A stretch of 64,000 bases of DNA from Microbacterium sp. Nx66 (GTDB lineage: Bacteria > Actinomycetota > Actinomycetes > Actinomycetales > Microbacteriaceae). The translations under genes were made by a program, and so were the position numbers. Positions 9,701 through 19,190 of the stretch are shown one piece after another (position 1 is the stretch's first letter; every line of letters begins with the position of its first letter). The notes under the pieces are model-generated. The model did not search any database. It was given only the letters and a program-made list of their open reading frames with translations, and was not told the origin of the DNA. The stretch spans positions 248,001 to 312,000 of the forward strand of contig NZ_LR880474.1 in the NCBI RefSeq assembly GCF_904066215.1. Reading direction: 5' to 3'.

Positions 9701-11450
9701 GCACCGCCTCGATGGCGAACGCGCCCGAGCCGAGCGCGGGCTCGCACACAGTCAGGCTCAGGATCTCTTCGGCCGACGTGGTGTGACCGTCCTGATCGAG
9801 CAGCTCTTCGAGCGCCTGACCGACCACGAACTTCGTCAGGACTTCGGGGGAGTAATACGAGGCCGACGTCTGGCGTTCACGGCCCGACAGGCGGAAGACG
9901 AACTCGCCGCCTCGATATCGTCGCTGTACCCGCTCGTGAGTGATCGGGTCCTCGGTCATCACGAAGTGCTGCTTGGCGATGTCGTGCGCGCGTTCGACGG
10001 GCACGACCCACGAGCCCTTCGACGAGTCGCCGTCCTTCGCCACCTCGAACAGGTCGGTCTCAGCGAAGAAGCCGCTGTACGACATCAGGCCCTCATACAC
10101 GGCGCCGAGCTGGTTGATTCCGAGGTCGGCGTACGAGATGAAACCCCGGTCCCCACCGTTCTTCGTCCGCTCCTCGCGCGTGAGCAACAGCAGTGAGAGC
10201 ACGCGCTGCAGTGCCCCGTCGCCGAGTTTCACCGCATCGATCAGGGCGACCGACTCGCGTCGGAACAGATCTGCACTCAGCGGGTGGAACTCGAGCCCCT
10301 CGGGGAGCTCAGCCCCATCGGCAGGGGCAGCCTTCCCATGGCCGACGTCGACCAGGCGGAACAGGGTGTCGAGCGATTCGTGCAGATGAGTGCGGTGTCG
10401 GGATTCCTCGCCGAGCTCGACGAGAACGAGTTCGCGGAGCCGGTCGAGGCCGTACCCCAGGGCGTACTCGGGTGCACCGACGGGAAGCACGCGCAGTTCG
10501 GGCGACGCCTCGGCGAACAGCAGGAACAGCACGCGGTAGAGATATCTCAGCGACTGTCGGGCAAGCGTGTTCGCCTCGCTCGCGGGCAACGGGTCGAGTC
10601 CCTGAGCTGCGCGGCGGCGCACGACCTCGTTGGCGACGATCTCGATCGATTCCCGCACACCGTCGCGGAGGTCCTTGGAGACGCCGACGGTGTGCTTGAC
10701 CGAGTCTTCGAGCGTCTCGGCCCACCACGTGGTGCCGTCGACATCGGGTGAGACGGATTCGGCGGCGAGTACGGCGACGGCGCGATCGAACTCGCCACCT
10801 CGCTTCTTCACCTCGTTGCGGTCGAGCACGAGCTGAAGATCTACGGCGAGGTAGCGCCCCTCGGCCCAGCGCTCGCGCTCGACGACGAGCGCCTTCGCGC
10901 CGCTGAGCACAACAGCGAACGCGGGAGCGTCATCACTGGTGAACAACCACGAGAGAGCTCGCGCCGCCGACAGGACCTCGCCGGTCTCATCGTCCGGCAG
11001 GAACGGCTCGAGCAGGGTCGGCCGGTTCTTCGACAGCAGGTCGACCACGTCGGCGACGGGGCGAGCGAAGACAAGCGCGGCCGACACCTCGGTGGCGTCC
11101 TTCGGCGCGAGCAGGGTGACCGGCCCGTTCGTCTCGCGGCGCCAACGAGCGTCCTCGTAGCCGAGGGCAGCGGCGAGGGGTGCCAGTACCTCGCTGCGAT
11201 GGCGGTCGGCATCGACCTCGATCGCCGCATCGTCGTCGGCATCCGTGTCGACCGCGGAGAGCAGCGCCGTGAGTGCGCCTCCGGCCGCCGCGATGCGTGA
11301 TCGCGGCGTCTTCTCTCCTGCGCTCTCGCGCTCGTCCCAATCCTTGCGGCGCGCGATGACACGGCCCTGGAAAGACTGCTTCGCAGACTCGGTGTTGAAG
11401 TAGTGCTCGCTGATCCAGTCCTCGCCGACGATGAACGCATCCGATGCCAT
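6753..11450 (-). CDS. drmMI: Eco57I-type adenine-specific DNA methyltransferase, DrmMI-like
   Basis: A 1565-residue N6-adenine methyltransferase. The SAM-binding motif CEPALGSGAFAIEAV is near residue 573, followed by YGVDLNATAVELAEISLWL. The catalytic NPPW is near residue 953. A long N-terminal region and a C-terminal target-recognition part flank the methylase core, as in Eco57I/type IIG-like enzymes, but I see no clear PD-(D/E)XK nuclease motif, so it is probably methylation only. Its start lies one base after the drmD stop and its end overlaps the helicase start by 4 bp, so all are one operon. In class 1 DISARM the drmMI methylase marks host DNA as self, and this gene holds that place. Part of the C-terminal region (about 7320-7440) has clearly lower GC than the rest. 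Confidence 0.85.
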   Translation of the reverse strand: MASDAFIVGEDWISEHYFNTESAKQSFQGRVIARRKDWDERESAGEKTPRSRIAAAGGALTALLSAVDTDADDDAAIEVDADRHRSEVLAPLAAALGYEDARWRRETNGPVTLLAPKDATEVSAALVFARPVADVVDLLSKNRPTLLEPFLPDDETGEVLSAARALSWLFTSDDAPAFAVVLSGAKALVVERERWAEGRYLAVDLQLVLDRNEVKKRGGEFDRAVAVLAAESVSPDVDGTTWWAETLEDSVKHTVGVSKDLRDGVRESIEIVANEVVRRRAAQGLDPLPASEANTLARQSLRYLYRVLFLLFAEASPELRVLPVGAPEYALGYGLDRLRELVLVELGEESRHRTHLHESLDTLFRLVDVGHGKAAPADGAELPEGLEFHPLSADLFRRESVALIDAVKLGDGALQRVLSLLLLTREERTKNGGDRGFISYADLGINQLGAVYEGLMSYSGFFAETDLFEVAKDGDSSKGSWVVPVERAHDIAKQHFVMTEDPITHERVQRRYRGGEFVFRLSGRERQTSASYYSPEVLTKFVVGQALEELLDQDGHTTSAEEILSLTVCEPALGSGAFAIEAVRQLADEYLSRREQEVGERIDPDERPRELQKVKAAIALHQVYGVDLNATAVELAEISLWLDTMVDGLQAPWFGLRLRRGNSLIGARRAVYSQKQVIDKAWLKDTPTDVPVSTLVDDMRDGRIGSATSGKIHHFLLPAEGWGSAVDAKETRDLAPEAHSTLREWRKATRAKPSKRQLERLVGLGHRVEALWQFTLRRLEIAERQVSRELTLWNDPRPPREGDEAVVGRAEVEAFLNDDSGAYRRLRRVMDAWCALWFWPLTDDLTQGTPPPNLDEWLDGVTALIGGHSRATARKAGEGAQQFGLPTGWDDLAEAEKDDLDWSSALDVEDALISHPWLRVTERIAEANGFFHWELDFAGVFAQGGFDLQVGNPPWVRPRSDVDALMAEGDPWWQLAVKPTQAEVKAKRAQTLAIEGIRDLVVDGTADVACTAAFVGSPILYPHLAGLQPDLYRCFMELTWSHLSPTGAVALIHPESHFTDEKAGYLRQATYEHLRRHWQFMNELVLFEIDHHVSYGVHVYGAAQKPQFSMATNLYHPETVVGSLRHNGDGPEPGIKNVDGKWDLSAHSGRITIVDDDVLRSWHGLLEDESTPIRRTRMVYAVNRATAAVLAKLADAPRLGSLGLEFSAGWHEKNDRTKGYFDVEWGEVESWDQAILQGPHLFVSNPFYKSPNSTMLHNLDWSPIDLETLAPNAMPVTSYKPAKPRAEYDAAYTHWGPDRVPARDHYRIAWRRMAANTGERTLIPAIIPPGTTHVDGVSSIAIPSDTPRNLLVAAGSIASLIVDVTIRTTPKGDIREPAVRRLPWSSGALDSELALRSARLNASTSTFNALWRHSFDETWTKDSWAGGLSYHGRPPLAVHSTTWTPDIPLRRASDRRQAQVEIDAIVALSLGITVDELCTIYRTQFAVLFGYDRNVYFYDANGRLVPNEVLKVWRQKGETISQEERTATNASGNTYEYELPFVTLDREADMRQAYAHFEKILQERS

Positions 11451-11451
11451 C

Positions 11452-14301
11452 TCAGGCCTCCTCAGGAACGACGACGAGCAGGGGTCGGGCGAGATGCCGC
11501 GACGGGAGCATCGAACGCGCTGTGAGTTCCTCGTCCTTCACCGCGGAGCGCCGACCCTTGAGGTCCGCTCGCTGGACGAGGTCACCCGACGTCTCGATCC
11601 ACGACTCCACGCGCTGGGACCATTCGTCGACCCGCCGGCGTGCGTCTGCCGCCGCGGCCTCGGTGGTCACCTCGAGATGCGCCACAGCTCGGTCCACCGC
11701 CCGCGGGATGAGATCCTGCAGCGCCTCGACGTCGTCGATCGCGCCCGGATTGGTCTGGGCCGAAGTGATGCCGAGGTCTGCGAGGGCCTCTCCGGCACTC
11801 GCGTAGGGGTGGATCATGCCGCCCGCGACGGTCACGAAGCTGGTCGCGATCACCTGACCTCGGGCGTTGCTGAGAGTGCCGAGCAGCAGCACGGTCGGCA
11901 TCGGTACGTCACCGCGCACGACGTAGACCTCGTTCCTACCGAGCTTCGCGAGCACGCGATCACCCGCCCAGTCGAGCACGGGATGCAACGGCCCGAGGTA
12001 ATGCGTGTCCGGCCACAGGCTCTGGCGCTCCGCGGTGTCGTCACGCGCGTCCTTCAGCGAGGCCTTGGCCCGGGTCTCCGTGGTCGCGAGCTTCATGTCG
12101 CCGAGCACCTTGCGCTCCTGCAGGTAGCTCTGCGGCAGGACAGTCAGTCGTTGCTTGAGGTCGTCGGTCGGGCTCAGTTCGACCATGCCGTACCCGGAGT
12201 GGACCTTCCAGTCCACGCCGCCCGCGCCGAGGTTCTCCGCGGGTGTCTCGAACACCTCGTGCAGGGCGGACTGCAGGTAGTCGGCATCCGATTCGAAGAG
12301 CCCGGTGGTGCCGCCGTCGTCGACGGTGGCGGACACCACGGCAGGGATCGACTCGGTGTATCCCTGCAGGAATGCCCGCCACGGGTCGTCGGACTCGACC
12401 GAGACATCAGCGATCCCCGGAACGACGTCATCGAGCGAGTTGCCCTTCATCAGCGCCTGCTCGATCGCCTTCTCTTCGGCGGCGACACTGTACGCCCCCA
12501 TGAGGACGGCTGCATCACCGAGCGCGCCGTGGGCCTCGTTCTCGCGCTCGACGAGGCGCTGCAGCACCCGCATATCGCCGGAGAAACGCTGATTCGACGG
12601 GCTCAGCAGCAGGGTGGTGATCTGCGGTGGGTGCTGCTGACCGTACCGGTCGATGCGGCCGTTGCGCTGTTCGATGCGGATGAGGCTCCAGGGGATGTCG
12701 AAGTGGACCAGTTCATGGCACTGCGAGTGCAGGTTCACACCCTCCGACGCGATGTCGCCGGTGATCAGCACACGGATCGGTGACGACGACTGCTTGAACG
12801 ACTCGACCACGGCCTGCTGTTCGACATCGGACAGGCCACCGTGCAGGATCTCGACCTGCTCCTCCTTGAGCTTGAGCTCGTCGCGGAGGCGGTGTTGCAA
12901 CCAGTGGAGGGTCGCGACTCGCTCCGAGAAGATGACCACTCGTTCGGCCGAACTACGCGCGATGCCGATCTGCTTGAGGTACGCGACGAGTCTCATCAGC
13001 TTCGCCGACTCGCCCTCGGTGCTGTCCTTCGCCAGAGTTTCCAGTCGCCTGAGCGCCTCGATCTCTCGATCTTGCTCGAGAGTGCGCGAGTCGCCGAGGG
13101 TGCGGATGCGGTTGCGCACGGACTCGAGCAGAGCCGGTGGGCTCGACAGGTACGCCTTCGCCAGCGTCCAGGGGAAGAGTCCCTTGTTGTCCCCTGAGTA
13201 TGGGCTACTCACCTGCGGATAGAGCCAGACCTCGGCGAGCTCGTCGGCGACGGCGTCCTCCGCAGGCGACGCGGCGACGACCAGATGCTGCAGCTCCTTG
13301 CGCTCCGCCCACTGGTCACCGACCTCACGTTTGACCTCGTCGGAATAGCGGTGCCGGCGGATCACGAGGCGATCGAGTGCCCGAGGATCCACATCACCGT
13401 CCGGCGAGACGGCGGTCGGCTCGAGAAGGCGGATGAGCTCGGCGAACGATTCCTTACGGCCGTTGTGCGGCGTCGCCGATGCGAGGATCAGGGCTTCGGT
13501 GTTCGGGGCGAGCACGCGGGCGAGGGCATTGTTCTTGGTGGCGCCGGTGAGGTTGTGCGACTCGTCGATGACGACGGCATCCCACTGTTGTCGGCGCAGA
13601 TGATTGAGGTAGCGCTCCTGCTTGAGGGTGTCGACCGAGATGATCACGCGCTTGTAGAGGCTGAACGGGTTGCGGGTGGCCGGCAGCTTCTGGCGCACCC
13701 GCTGGATGCCGACGGAGTCGAGGCGGACGAACGGCAGTGCGAAACGGGTCCACATCTCGAACTGCATCTGCTCGAGCACGTGCTTCGGGGTGACGATGAG
13801 GATGCGCTCTCCGCGTCCGCGACGCACGAGCTCGGAGAGGATCATTCCGATCTCGATCGTCTTGCCGAGGCCCACCGTGTCGGCGAGGAGGACGCGAGGG
13901 CGAAGCTGTTCCGAACTCAGAGCCTTGCGCACGGCACTGCGCTGATAGCCGAGGGTGTCGGTGAGCATCCGCGTCGACACCGAGAGGCTCCCGTCGCCGA
14001 GCGGCAGCGGAGCGCGACGCAGCGTGGATTCGAGCCAGAGGCGGGTGCTTCGATGCCCGGGAGACGAGTCGGACCGCAGCCGTGCCGCTCGCGGATCGAG
14101 CGGCACGATGTCGTCGAGGCCCTCGTAGAACGCGGCGCGAGTGTCACGTACGAGCTCGGAGATGCCGGTCACCTCGACCAGCAGGCCGTCCTGCGTCGGA
14201 TCGACCTTGGTCACGAGCCAGTCCGCGTCGCGGACGGTGACGATCGAGCCGGAGGCCACGTTGAGAGCGCTCTGAGCGGCATCCGACTGCGATGTCTGCA
14301 C
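11452..14301 (-). CDS. drmD: DISARM SNF2-like helicase DrmD
   Basis: A SNF2-family SF2 helicase of about 949 residues. The proposed start is GTG at 14301, with a GGGAGG ribosome site (14311-14316) nine bases upstream. Translation from there begins VQTSQSDAAQ, followed shortly by an SGSIVTVRDADWLVT segment like DrmD N-termini. A longer in-frame ATG at 14439 would add a Ser/Arg-rich tail without family features. Walker A DTVGLGKTIEIG is near residue 144, motif II is DESH (~245), and the C-lobe has QRNGRIDRYGQ (~545). DrmD is a class 1 DISARM hallmark and is thought to drive translocation on phage DNA. It is the first gene of the leftward operon and is divergent from the GHKL-helicase gene. Confidence 0.85.
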   Translation of the reverse strand: MQTSQSDAAQSALNVASGSIVTVRDADWLVTKVDPTQDGLLVEVTGISELVRDTRAAFYEGLDDIVPLDPRAARLRSDSSPGHRSTRLWLESTLRRAPLPLGDGSLSVSTRMLTDTLGYQRSAVRKALSSEQLRPRVLLADTVGLGKTIEIGMILSELVRRGRGERILIVTPKHVLEQMQFEMWTRFALPFVRLDSVGIQRVRQKLPATRNPFSLYKRVIISVDTLKQERYLNHLRRQQWDAVVIDESHNLTGATKNNALARVLAPNTEALILASATPHNGRKESFAELIRLLEPTAVSPDGDVDPRALDRLVIRRHRYSDEVKREVGDQWAERKELQHLVVAASPAEDAVADELAEVWLYPQVSSPYSGDNKGLFPWTLAKAYLSSPPALLESVRNRIRTLGDSRTLEQDREIEALRRLETLAKDSTEGESAKLMRLVAYLKQIGIARSSAERVVIFSERVATLHWLQHRLRDELKLKEEQVEILHGGLSDVEQQAVVESFKQSSSPIRVLITGDIASEGVNLHSQCHELVHFDIPWSLIRIEQRNGRIDRYGQQHPPQITTLLLSPSNQRFSGDMRVLQRLVERENEAHGALGDAAVLMGAYSVAAEEKAIEQALMKGNSLDDVVPGIADVSVESDDPWRAFLQGYTESIPAVVSATVDDGGTTGLFESDADYLQSALHEVFETPAENLGAGGVDWKVHSGYGMVELSPTDDLKQRLTVLPQSYLQERKVLGDMKLATTETRAKASLKDARDDTAERQSLWPDTHYLGPLHPVLDWAGDRVLAKLGRNEVYVVRGDVPMPTVLLLGTLSNARGQVIATSFVTVAGGMIHPYASAGEALADLGITSAQTNPGAIDDVEALQDLIPRAVDRAVAHLEVTTEAAAADARRRVDEWSQRVESWIETSGDLVQRADLKGRRSAVKDEELTARSMLPSRHLARPLLVVVPEEA

Positions 14302-14555
14302 GACTTCGTCCCTCCCCTGACCGGCCGGCGGTCGATCCGCTCTCCGCCATCGTAGCGATCCGAGGTCGCTCGAGGAGTTTGTCGATTCGTCGGATGTTCG
14401 ACTGCTCGACTTCATGCGAACGGATGAAACCTCCTCCATAATGATCGCCAGGGGGTGGCGTTCGAAGCGGAATGTCTGAGGTCCTCCGTAACGTCACTCG
14501 GCTGAGCACTCGCCTCGGCGCGGAATTGATCCGCTGACAGGAGGAGAGGTTCGAC
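14302..14555. promoter_or_regulatory. Divergent control region between the two defence operons
   Basis: About 250 bp separate the proposed drmD start (14301) from the GHKL-helicase start (14556). Each flank has a strong ribosome site: GGGAGG for drmD, and AGGAGG (14541-14546, about nine bases from the ATG) for the rightward gene. All leftward and rightward genes are otherwise nearly contiguous, so promoters for both operons are expected here. I could not pick out a convincing -35/-10 pair or a clear operator palindrome by eye. Confidence 0.5.
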
Positions 14556-17500
14556 ATGAGCTGGCCGGAGCTGATGGATCCCGCGTTGCAGGATCACATC
14601 TCGGAGAGACAGTCCAGGGCGCTGCGCGTCTACGAGGAAGACCACGATCTGCTGGTCGAGCATGTCCGACAGGAGGACAGCTTCAAGTCCGGCGGATACG
14701 GCACGAGACAGATACCCGAGCTGTTGCAGAACGCGGTGGACGCGCTCGCCGCAGGCGGATCGCCGGGGATGGTGGAGTTCCGCCTCGCCGACGGAGCGCT
14801 GTACTGCGCCAACGAGGGCGCGGGGTTCGACGCCGACGGATTGACTGCCGTGACCTACGCGTTCCTGAGCTCCAAGCGTGGGGACGAGATCGGACGGTTC
14901 GGGCTCGGATTCAAGTCCGTGCTCGGTGTGAGTGATCACCCGCAGATCTACAGCCGATCGGTGAGTTTCGCCTTCAATGCCCCCGAGACGTCTGAGCTTT
15001 TCGCGGGAATCCCATCTGACGGCGGTCGCTACCCACTTCTGCGCGTGCCGAGTGTGGTCGACGTAGATGAAGCGAGGCGTGAGGATCAGAACCTCGCGGA
15101 GATGATGGGCTGGGCGACCACCATCGTCAAACTGCCGCTCACGCGCGAGGGCGATCGGCTCCGGAAGGAGCTCAAGGCGTTCTCGCCCGAGTCCCTGCTC
15201 TTCTTCAAGGCCCTCGACCGTCTGCGCATCACGATGCAGGACCGCCCGGGTACCGCCGCTGTCTCGCGGGACTTCCGCCGCGAGGGCGATCAGAACGACG
15301 GACAGGTCGTCATCGTCGATCCCGAGGGCGTGCGCAGCCGCTGGCTCTACGCCGAGCGCGAGTACACGCCGACGATCGACGTCGCCTCGACGCTGTCGGC
15401 CACGGCCCTGCGCCAGTCGATGACCATCTCCTACGCCGTCAGGCCCGAGGGACGTGCGAGCCCCGGGCAGCTCTGGGCGTGGTTTCCGTTGCGCGACCAG
15501 ACCACCGCGAGCGGCATCTTCAACGCTCCTTGGCAGGTGAATGACGACCGCACGTCGTTGATCGTCGCATCGAAGCTGAACGCCGCCATGCTCGAGGTCG
15601 GCGCCGAGCTGTTCCTCGACGTCGTGTCGCGCGCCTCGACGGCGGATGATCCGGGAGCGCATCTCGATCTGTTCCCCGCTCGCGGCCGGGAGAGCCGGAG
15701 CCCGGCGGACAGCTTCCTGTCGGCCGAGATCCCGAGACGCGCGAGAAGTCGCGCGTTGATCCCCGACGTGACGGGCGCGCTCAAGGTGCCGCCATACTTC
15801 ACCGGTGTACCTGACATCGTCAGGAGTCCCCTGACGGTGACCGCAGCCGAGATCTGGCAGGAGCGTGCTCCCCGCGAGACCATGCCGCACGCGCGGTGCT
15901 TCTCGACGTCTGCCCGCCGCAATCGCCTTCGGTCACTGCTCGGCGGAGACGAAGAAGAGCGCAGCCCGCAGGAGTCGGGCGTCGCGGCGTGGCTGACCGA
16001 ACTCGTCGGCGACCAGAGCGCTGAAGGAGTCGATGGCGCTCTTCGGATCCTCGTGGAGCTCGCGGCGAACGCCCGCCCCACTCATGACCAGGCGCTCTCA
16101 GCCCGCGTCATCCCCGTAGAGAGCGGTGGATGGGTACGAGCCGATCAGTCCGACACAGTTCTGCTCCCAGTCCCGGGCGCCGTCGTACCCGACGGCGTGG
16201 AACTCGTCCGGTCGGACGTCGCGGACGCTTCTCACGATCTGCTCCGGCAGCTCCGGTTCCGCGGGGTCACGGTCGACGAGGCTGCTTCAGCCCTGGCTGC
16301 TTCAGCGACAGATCGATGGAGCGAAGCCGAATGGGCGCACCTCTGGGCGACCTTGAACACCGCCACGCCACAGGTCGCCGCCCGTGCCGTGGAGGGGATA
16401 CGTGAGCGAGGGGTGCGCGTCCTCATTCGCACGGAGGCCGGCACCTGGCGTGCTGCGTCGGATCTCGTCGCCGACGGGTCGATCGCACGGGACATCGCGA
16501 TGCGTCAGATCGACGCATCGATCGTCCCCAACATCGCGCTTCGAACAGCGGCGGGAGCATTCACCGCCCCGGAGCGCGATCGCGAGCTCGAGAGGGACCG
16601 CCTGCGCGGCGACTACGTCGCGACGATCGAAGACGTCGTCCGCCGCTACCTCGCGGCGAATGGCCTGTCGGCCCCTACCATCACCGTCCCCGACATGCGC
16701 GGCGTCGGACCTTTGGATCTGCTGGTGGATGACCTCTCGGAGCAGGACCGTGTGGCGTGGACTCACGCGATCCTCGCGCGGATGGGCAACACCCAGTTCG
16801 TGCTGGACGTGCCGCTCCGTGGCCGCAGGGCCGAGATCATGGTCTCCACGATGGAATGGTGGGCCGTGCGCAGTCGCGGACTCATCCAGACCTCTTTGGG
16901 TGCACGGCGACCGGACGCCGCGGTATCGGGGTCGCTGCGTAGATTCTCGGCCTTCCTTCCGGTGGCCTCCCATGACGCGGTCGCCGGGTTGCCGCTGCCC
17001 AAGGACCTCGCGTCGGTGCCGGTGAGCATGCTTGAGGACTTCCTCGCGCGCGGCGATTACACGCTCCACCATGCTGCGGAGTTCGCTGAGCTGATCCAGG
17101 AATGTGCGCGCCGATCCGAGGTCGCGGTTCCCGAGCACGTGCCGGCGGTGATCAACGGCTCGGTCGTTCTCACCCCGCGCAGCGAGGTGGCCATCGTCGT
17201 TGACGGTGTCGGAGTCGCTGACCTCGAGGAGGCCGGAGTCGCGTACGTCCCGACCGCCTCGGGCGATCCGCGTCTCGCCGAGCGGTGGGGCCTGATCTCC
17301 GCTGAGGACGCGCTGCACCAGTCGGTCGAGATCGTGGGCGCGACCGAGGCCATCCCGCTCCTCGACATCCATCCGAGCCTTCAGAGCCACGTGCTCGTGC
17401 CCCTCGGGCGGGCGACGGTCGCGCGCGCCGCATCTATCCATCGCGTGCTCCAGAGTGCACGGGGGACCAGGAAGAAAAGGCTCAAGGCGACGCATCAGGA

Positions 17501-19190
17501 CCGTGCCGTGACGGTCGATGCCTCGCTCGAGATCGATGATGCGCTCGCCGTCCTGTCCGCCGAACTCGAGCTCGGTCTCACCGCGGATGACGTGCGGACG
17601 GTGCTGCGGCACGACGAGAGCCTTCGTCAGAGCGAATTGATCGCGTCGGCGCGCGCGGCACGCAACGACGAGAAGCGTCTTCTGCTTCTCGCGGGTGCGG
17701 ATGCGTTGCGGGCCAATCTGCCCGACGGTCTTCTCGCCGCGGTCGAGTCAAACACCGGGACGCTCGATGACCGAGGGATCGCCGAGCTGTTCGTGCGCGT
17801 GCACGGGTACGACTCCGTCCGAGAACTGCGTGATGTCCTCCGTCAGCGCGGCGTTCCCGTCCCCGAGAAGTGGGACGGCTCCGCGCAAGCGCTGGCCGCC
17901 GTGAAGAATCTCGGGTTCGACACCTCCTATGCCGGCAGCCGGGAAAAGAAGCCGTCTGCCGTCAGCCACATCCAGGGCAAGCTCACATTGAATCCGCTGC
18001 ATGACTACCAACGCGAGGTGGCGGACAAGATCGGAGCACTGGTCGCAGCCGAGGACCCGGCCGGTCGACGCGGTCTCCTCTACCTGCCCACCGGTGCAGG
18101 CAAGACTCGCGTGACAGTGGAGGCGCTCGTCAAGCTGATGAAGGCCGGCGAGATCGAGTCGCCCGTGCTGTGGATCGCTCAGAGCGAGGAGCTCTGCGAG
18201 CAGGCGATCCACTCGTTCTCGGAGGTCTGGCGGGCCTTCGGTGACGAACGGGCGCTCGACGTGAGCCGGTTCTGGAGCGGTTACGAACTGGATGAATCCG
18301 ATGAGGAGCTCCATGTGGTCGTCGCGATCGACGCGACTCTCGGCCGCCGCCTGGGAGAACCGCAGTACGAGTGGCTCACGACGCCGGGGATCGTGGTGAT
18401 CGACGAGGCTCACACGGCGTTGTCGAAGACCTACACCGACATCCTGCGGCATCTCGGACTGACCGCACACAGGACCGACCGCCCTCTGCTCGGCCTCACC
18501 GCGACTCCCTTCCGCGGGCGCAACGATGAGATCAACCGCCTTTTCGCCCAGCGTTTCGGTGAGAACCGGCTGGAGTCACTCGACCCCGAAGACCCGATCG
18601 CGCAACTCCGGTCATGGAACGTCCTCTCCCAGGTGGACTATCACGTGCTGGACGGTGTCGACGTCGGGGTCGGCCAGCAGGACGCCGAGTTCCGGAAGAT
18701 GAAAGAGGTCACGCCCGGCATGCTCGCCGCGATCGGTCAGGACATGCAGCGCACGCTCACGGTCGTCCGGCACATCAAGGAGCAGGATCCGACGTGGCCG
18801 ATCCTCGTGTTCGCCGCATCCGTCGCGTCGGCGCACACGATCGCGGCTTTGCTTCGGCTGGAGAAGGTGAACGCGGACTCCGTCGACGGGAGCATGCGCC
18901 GGCAGCACCGTCGTCGCGTGGTGGAGCAGTTCAAGTCGGGTGAGACGCAGGTGCTGGTCAACTGCGATCTGCTCACCCAGGGTTTCGACGCCCCGATGGT
19001 GCGAGCCCTCTACATCGCGCGCCCGACGTTCAGCCCGAACCGGTACCTGCAGATGGTCGGCCGCGGTCTCCGTGGACCGGCCAACGGCGGTACCGAGCGG
19101 TGCCTGATCGTCAATGTCGAGGACACTTTCGAGCAGTTCGGTGAGGACCTCGCATACAACGAGTTCGACTATCTCTGGAGCAAAGCATGA
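14556..19190 (+). CDS. GHKL ATPase (sacsin-like) fused to a C-terminal DEAD/DEAH helicase
   Basis: A 1544-residue two-engine protein. The N-terminus has GHKL ATPase signatures: N-box ELLQNAVDAL (~56), EGAGFDADGL (~92) and IGRFGLGFKSVLGVSD (~110-125), as in Hsp90/MutL/sacsin-type ATPases. The C-terminal ~380 residues are an SF2 helicase with LPTGAGKT (~1180), VVIDEAH (~1283) and QMVGRGLRGP (~1500). The ~1000 residues between them match nothing I recognise. The start is supported by AGGAGG nine bases upstream. The stop overlaps the drmA ATG as ATGA. It occupies the first slot of the rightward operon, where class 2 DISARM would carry drmE; I see no DrmE similarity. A role as clamp/loader or phage-DNA sensor is only inference. 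Confidence 0.8.
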   Translation: MSWPELMDPALQDHISERQSRALRVYEEDHDLLVEHVRQEDSFKSGGYGTRQIPELLQNAVDALAAGGSPGMVEFRLADGALYCANEGAGFDADGLTAVTYAFLSSKRGDEIGRFGLGFKSVLGVSDHPQIYSRSVSFAFNAPETSELFAGIPSDGGRYPLLRVPSVVDVDEARREDQNLAEMMGWATTIVKLPLTREGDRLRKELKAFSPESLLFFKALDRLRITMQDRPGTAAVSRDFRREGDQNDGQVVIVDPEGVRSRWLYAEREYTPTIDVASTLSATALRQSMTISYAVRPEGRASPGQLWAWFPLRDQTTASGIFNAPWQVNDDRTSLIVASKLNAAMLEVGAELFLDVVSRASTADDPGAHLDLFPARGRESRSPADSFLSAEIPRRARSRALIPDVTGALKVPPYFTGVPDIVRSPLTVTAAEIWQERAPRETMPHARCFSTSARRNRLRSLLGGDEEERSPQESGVAAWLTELVGDQSAEGVDGALRILVELAANARPTHDQALSARVIPVESGGWVRADQSDTVLLPVPGAVVPDGVELVRSDVADASHDLLRQLRFRGVTVDEAASALAASATDRWSEAEWAHLWATLNTATPQVAARAVEGIRERGVRVLIRTEAGTWRAASDLVADGSIARDIAMRQIDASIVPNIALRTAAGAFTAPERDRELERDRLRGDYVATIEDVVRRYLAANGLSAPTITVPDMRGVGPLDLLVDDLSEQDRVAWTHAILARMGNTQFVLDVPLRGRRAEIMVSTMEWWAVRSRGLIQTSLGARRPDAAVSGSLRRFSAFLPVASHDAVAGLPLPKDLASVPVSMLEDFLARGDYTLHHAAEFAELIQECARRSEVAVPEHVPAVINGSVVLTPRSEVAIVVDGVGVADLEEAGVAYVPTASGDPRLAERWGLISAEDALHQSVEIVGATEAIPLLDIHPSLQSHVLVPLGRATVARAASIHRVLQSARGTRKKRLKATHQDRAVTVDASLEIDDALAVLSAELELGLTADDVRTVLRHDESLRQSELIASARAARNDEKRLLLLAGADALRANLPDGLLAAVESNTGTLDDRGIAELFVRVHGYDSVRELRDVLRQRGVPVPEKWDGSAQALAAVKNLGFDTSYAGSREKKPSAVSHIQGKLTLNPLHDYQREVADKIGALVAAEDPAGRRGLLYLPTGAGKTRVTVEALVKLMKAGEIESPVLWIAQSEELCEQAIHSFSEVWRAFGDERALDVSRFWSGYELDESDEELHVVVAIDATLGRRLGEPQYEWLTTPGIVVIDEAHTALSKTYTDILRHLGLTAHRTDRPLLGLTATPFRGRNDEINRLFAQRFGENRLESLDPEDPIAQLRSWNVLSQVDYHVLDGVDVGVGQQDAEFRKMKEVTPGMLAAIGQDMQRTLTVVRHIKEQDPTWPILVFAASVASAHTIAALLRLEKVNADSVDGSMRRQHRRRVVEQFKSGETQVLVNCDLLTQGFDAPMVRALYIARPTFSPNRYLQMVGRGLRGPANGGTERCLIVNVEDTFEQFGEDLAYNEFDYLWSKA

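Noticed and set aside
14412-15890. 492-codon open frame on the minus strand
   Set aside because: Antisense to the GHKL domain; would cross the control region; composition typical of a shadow.
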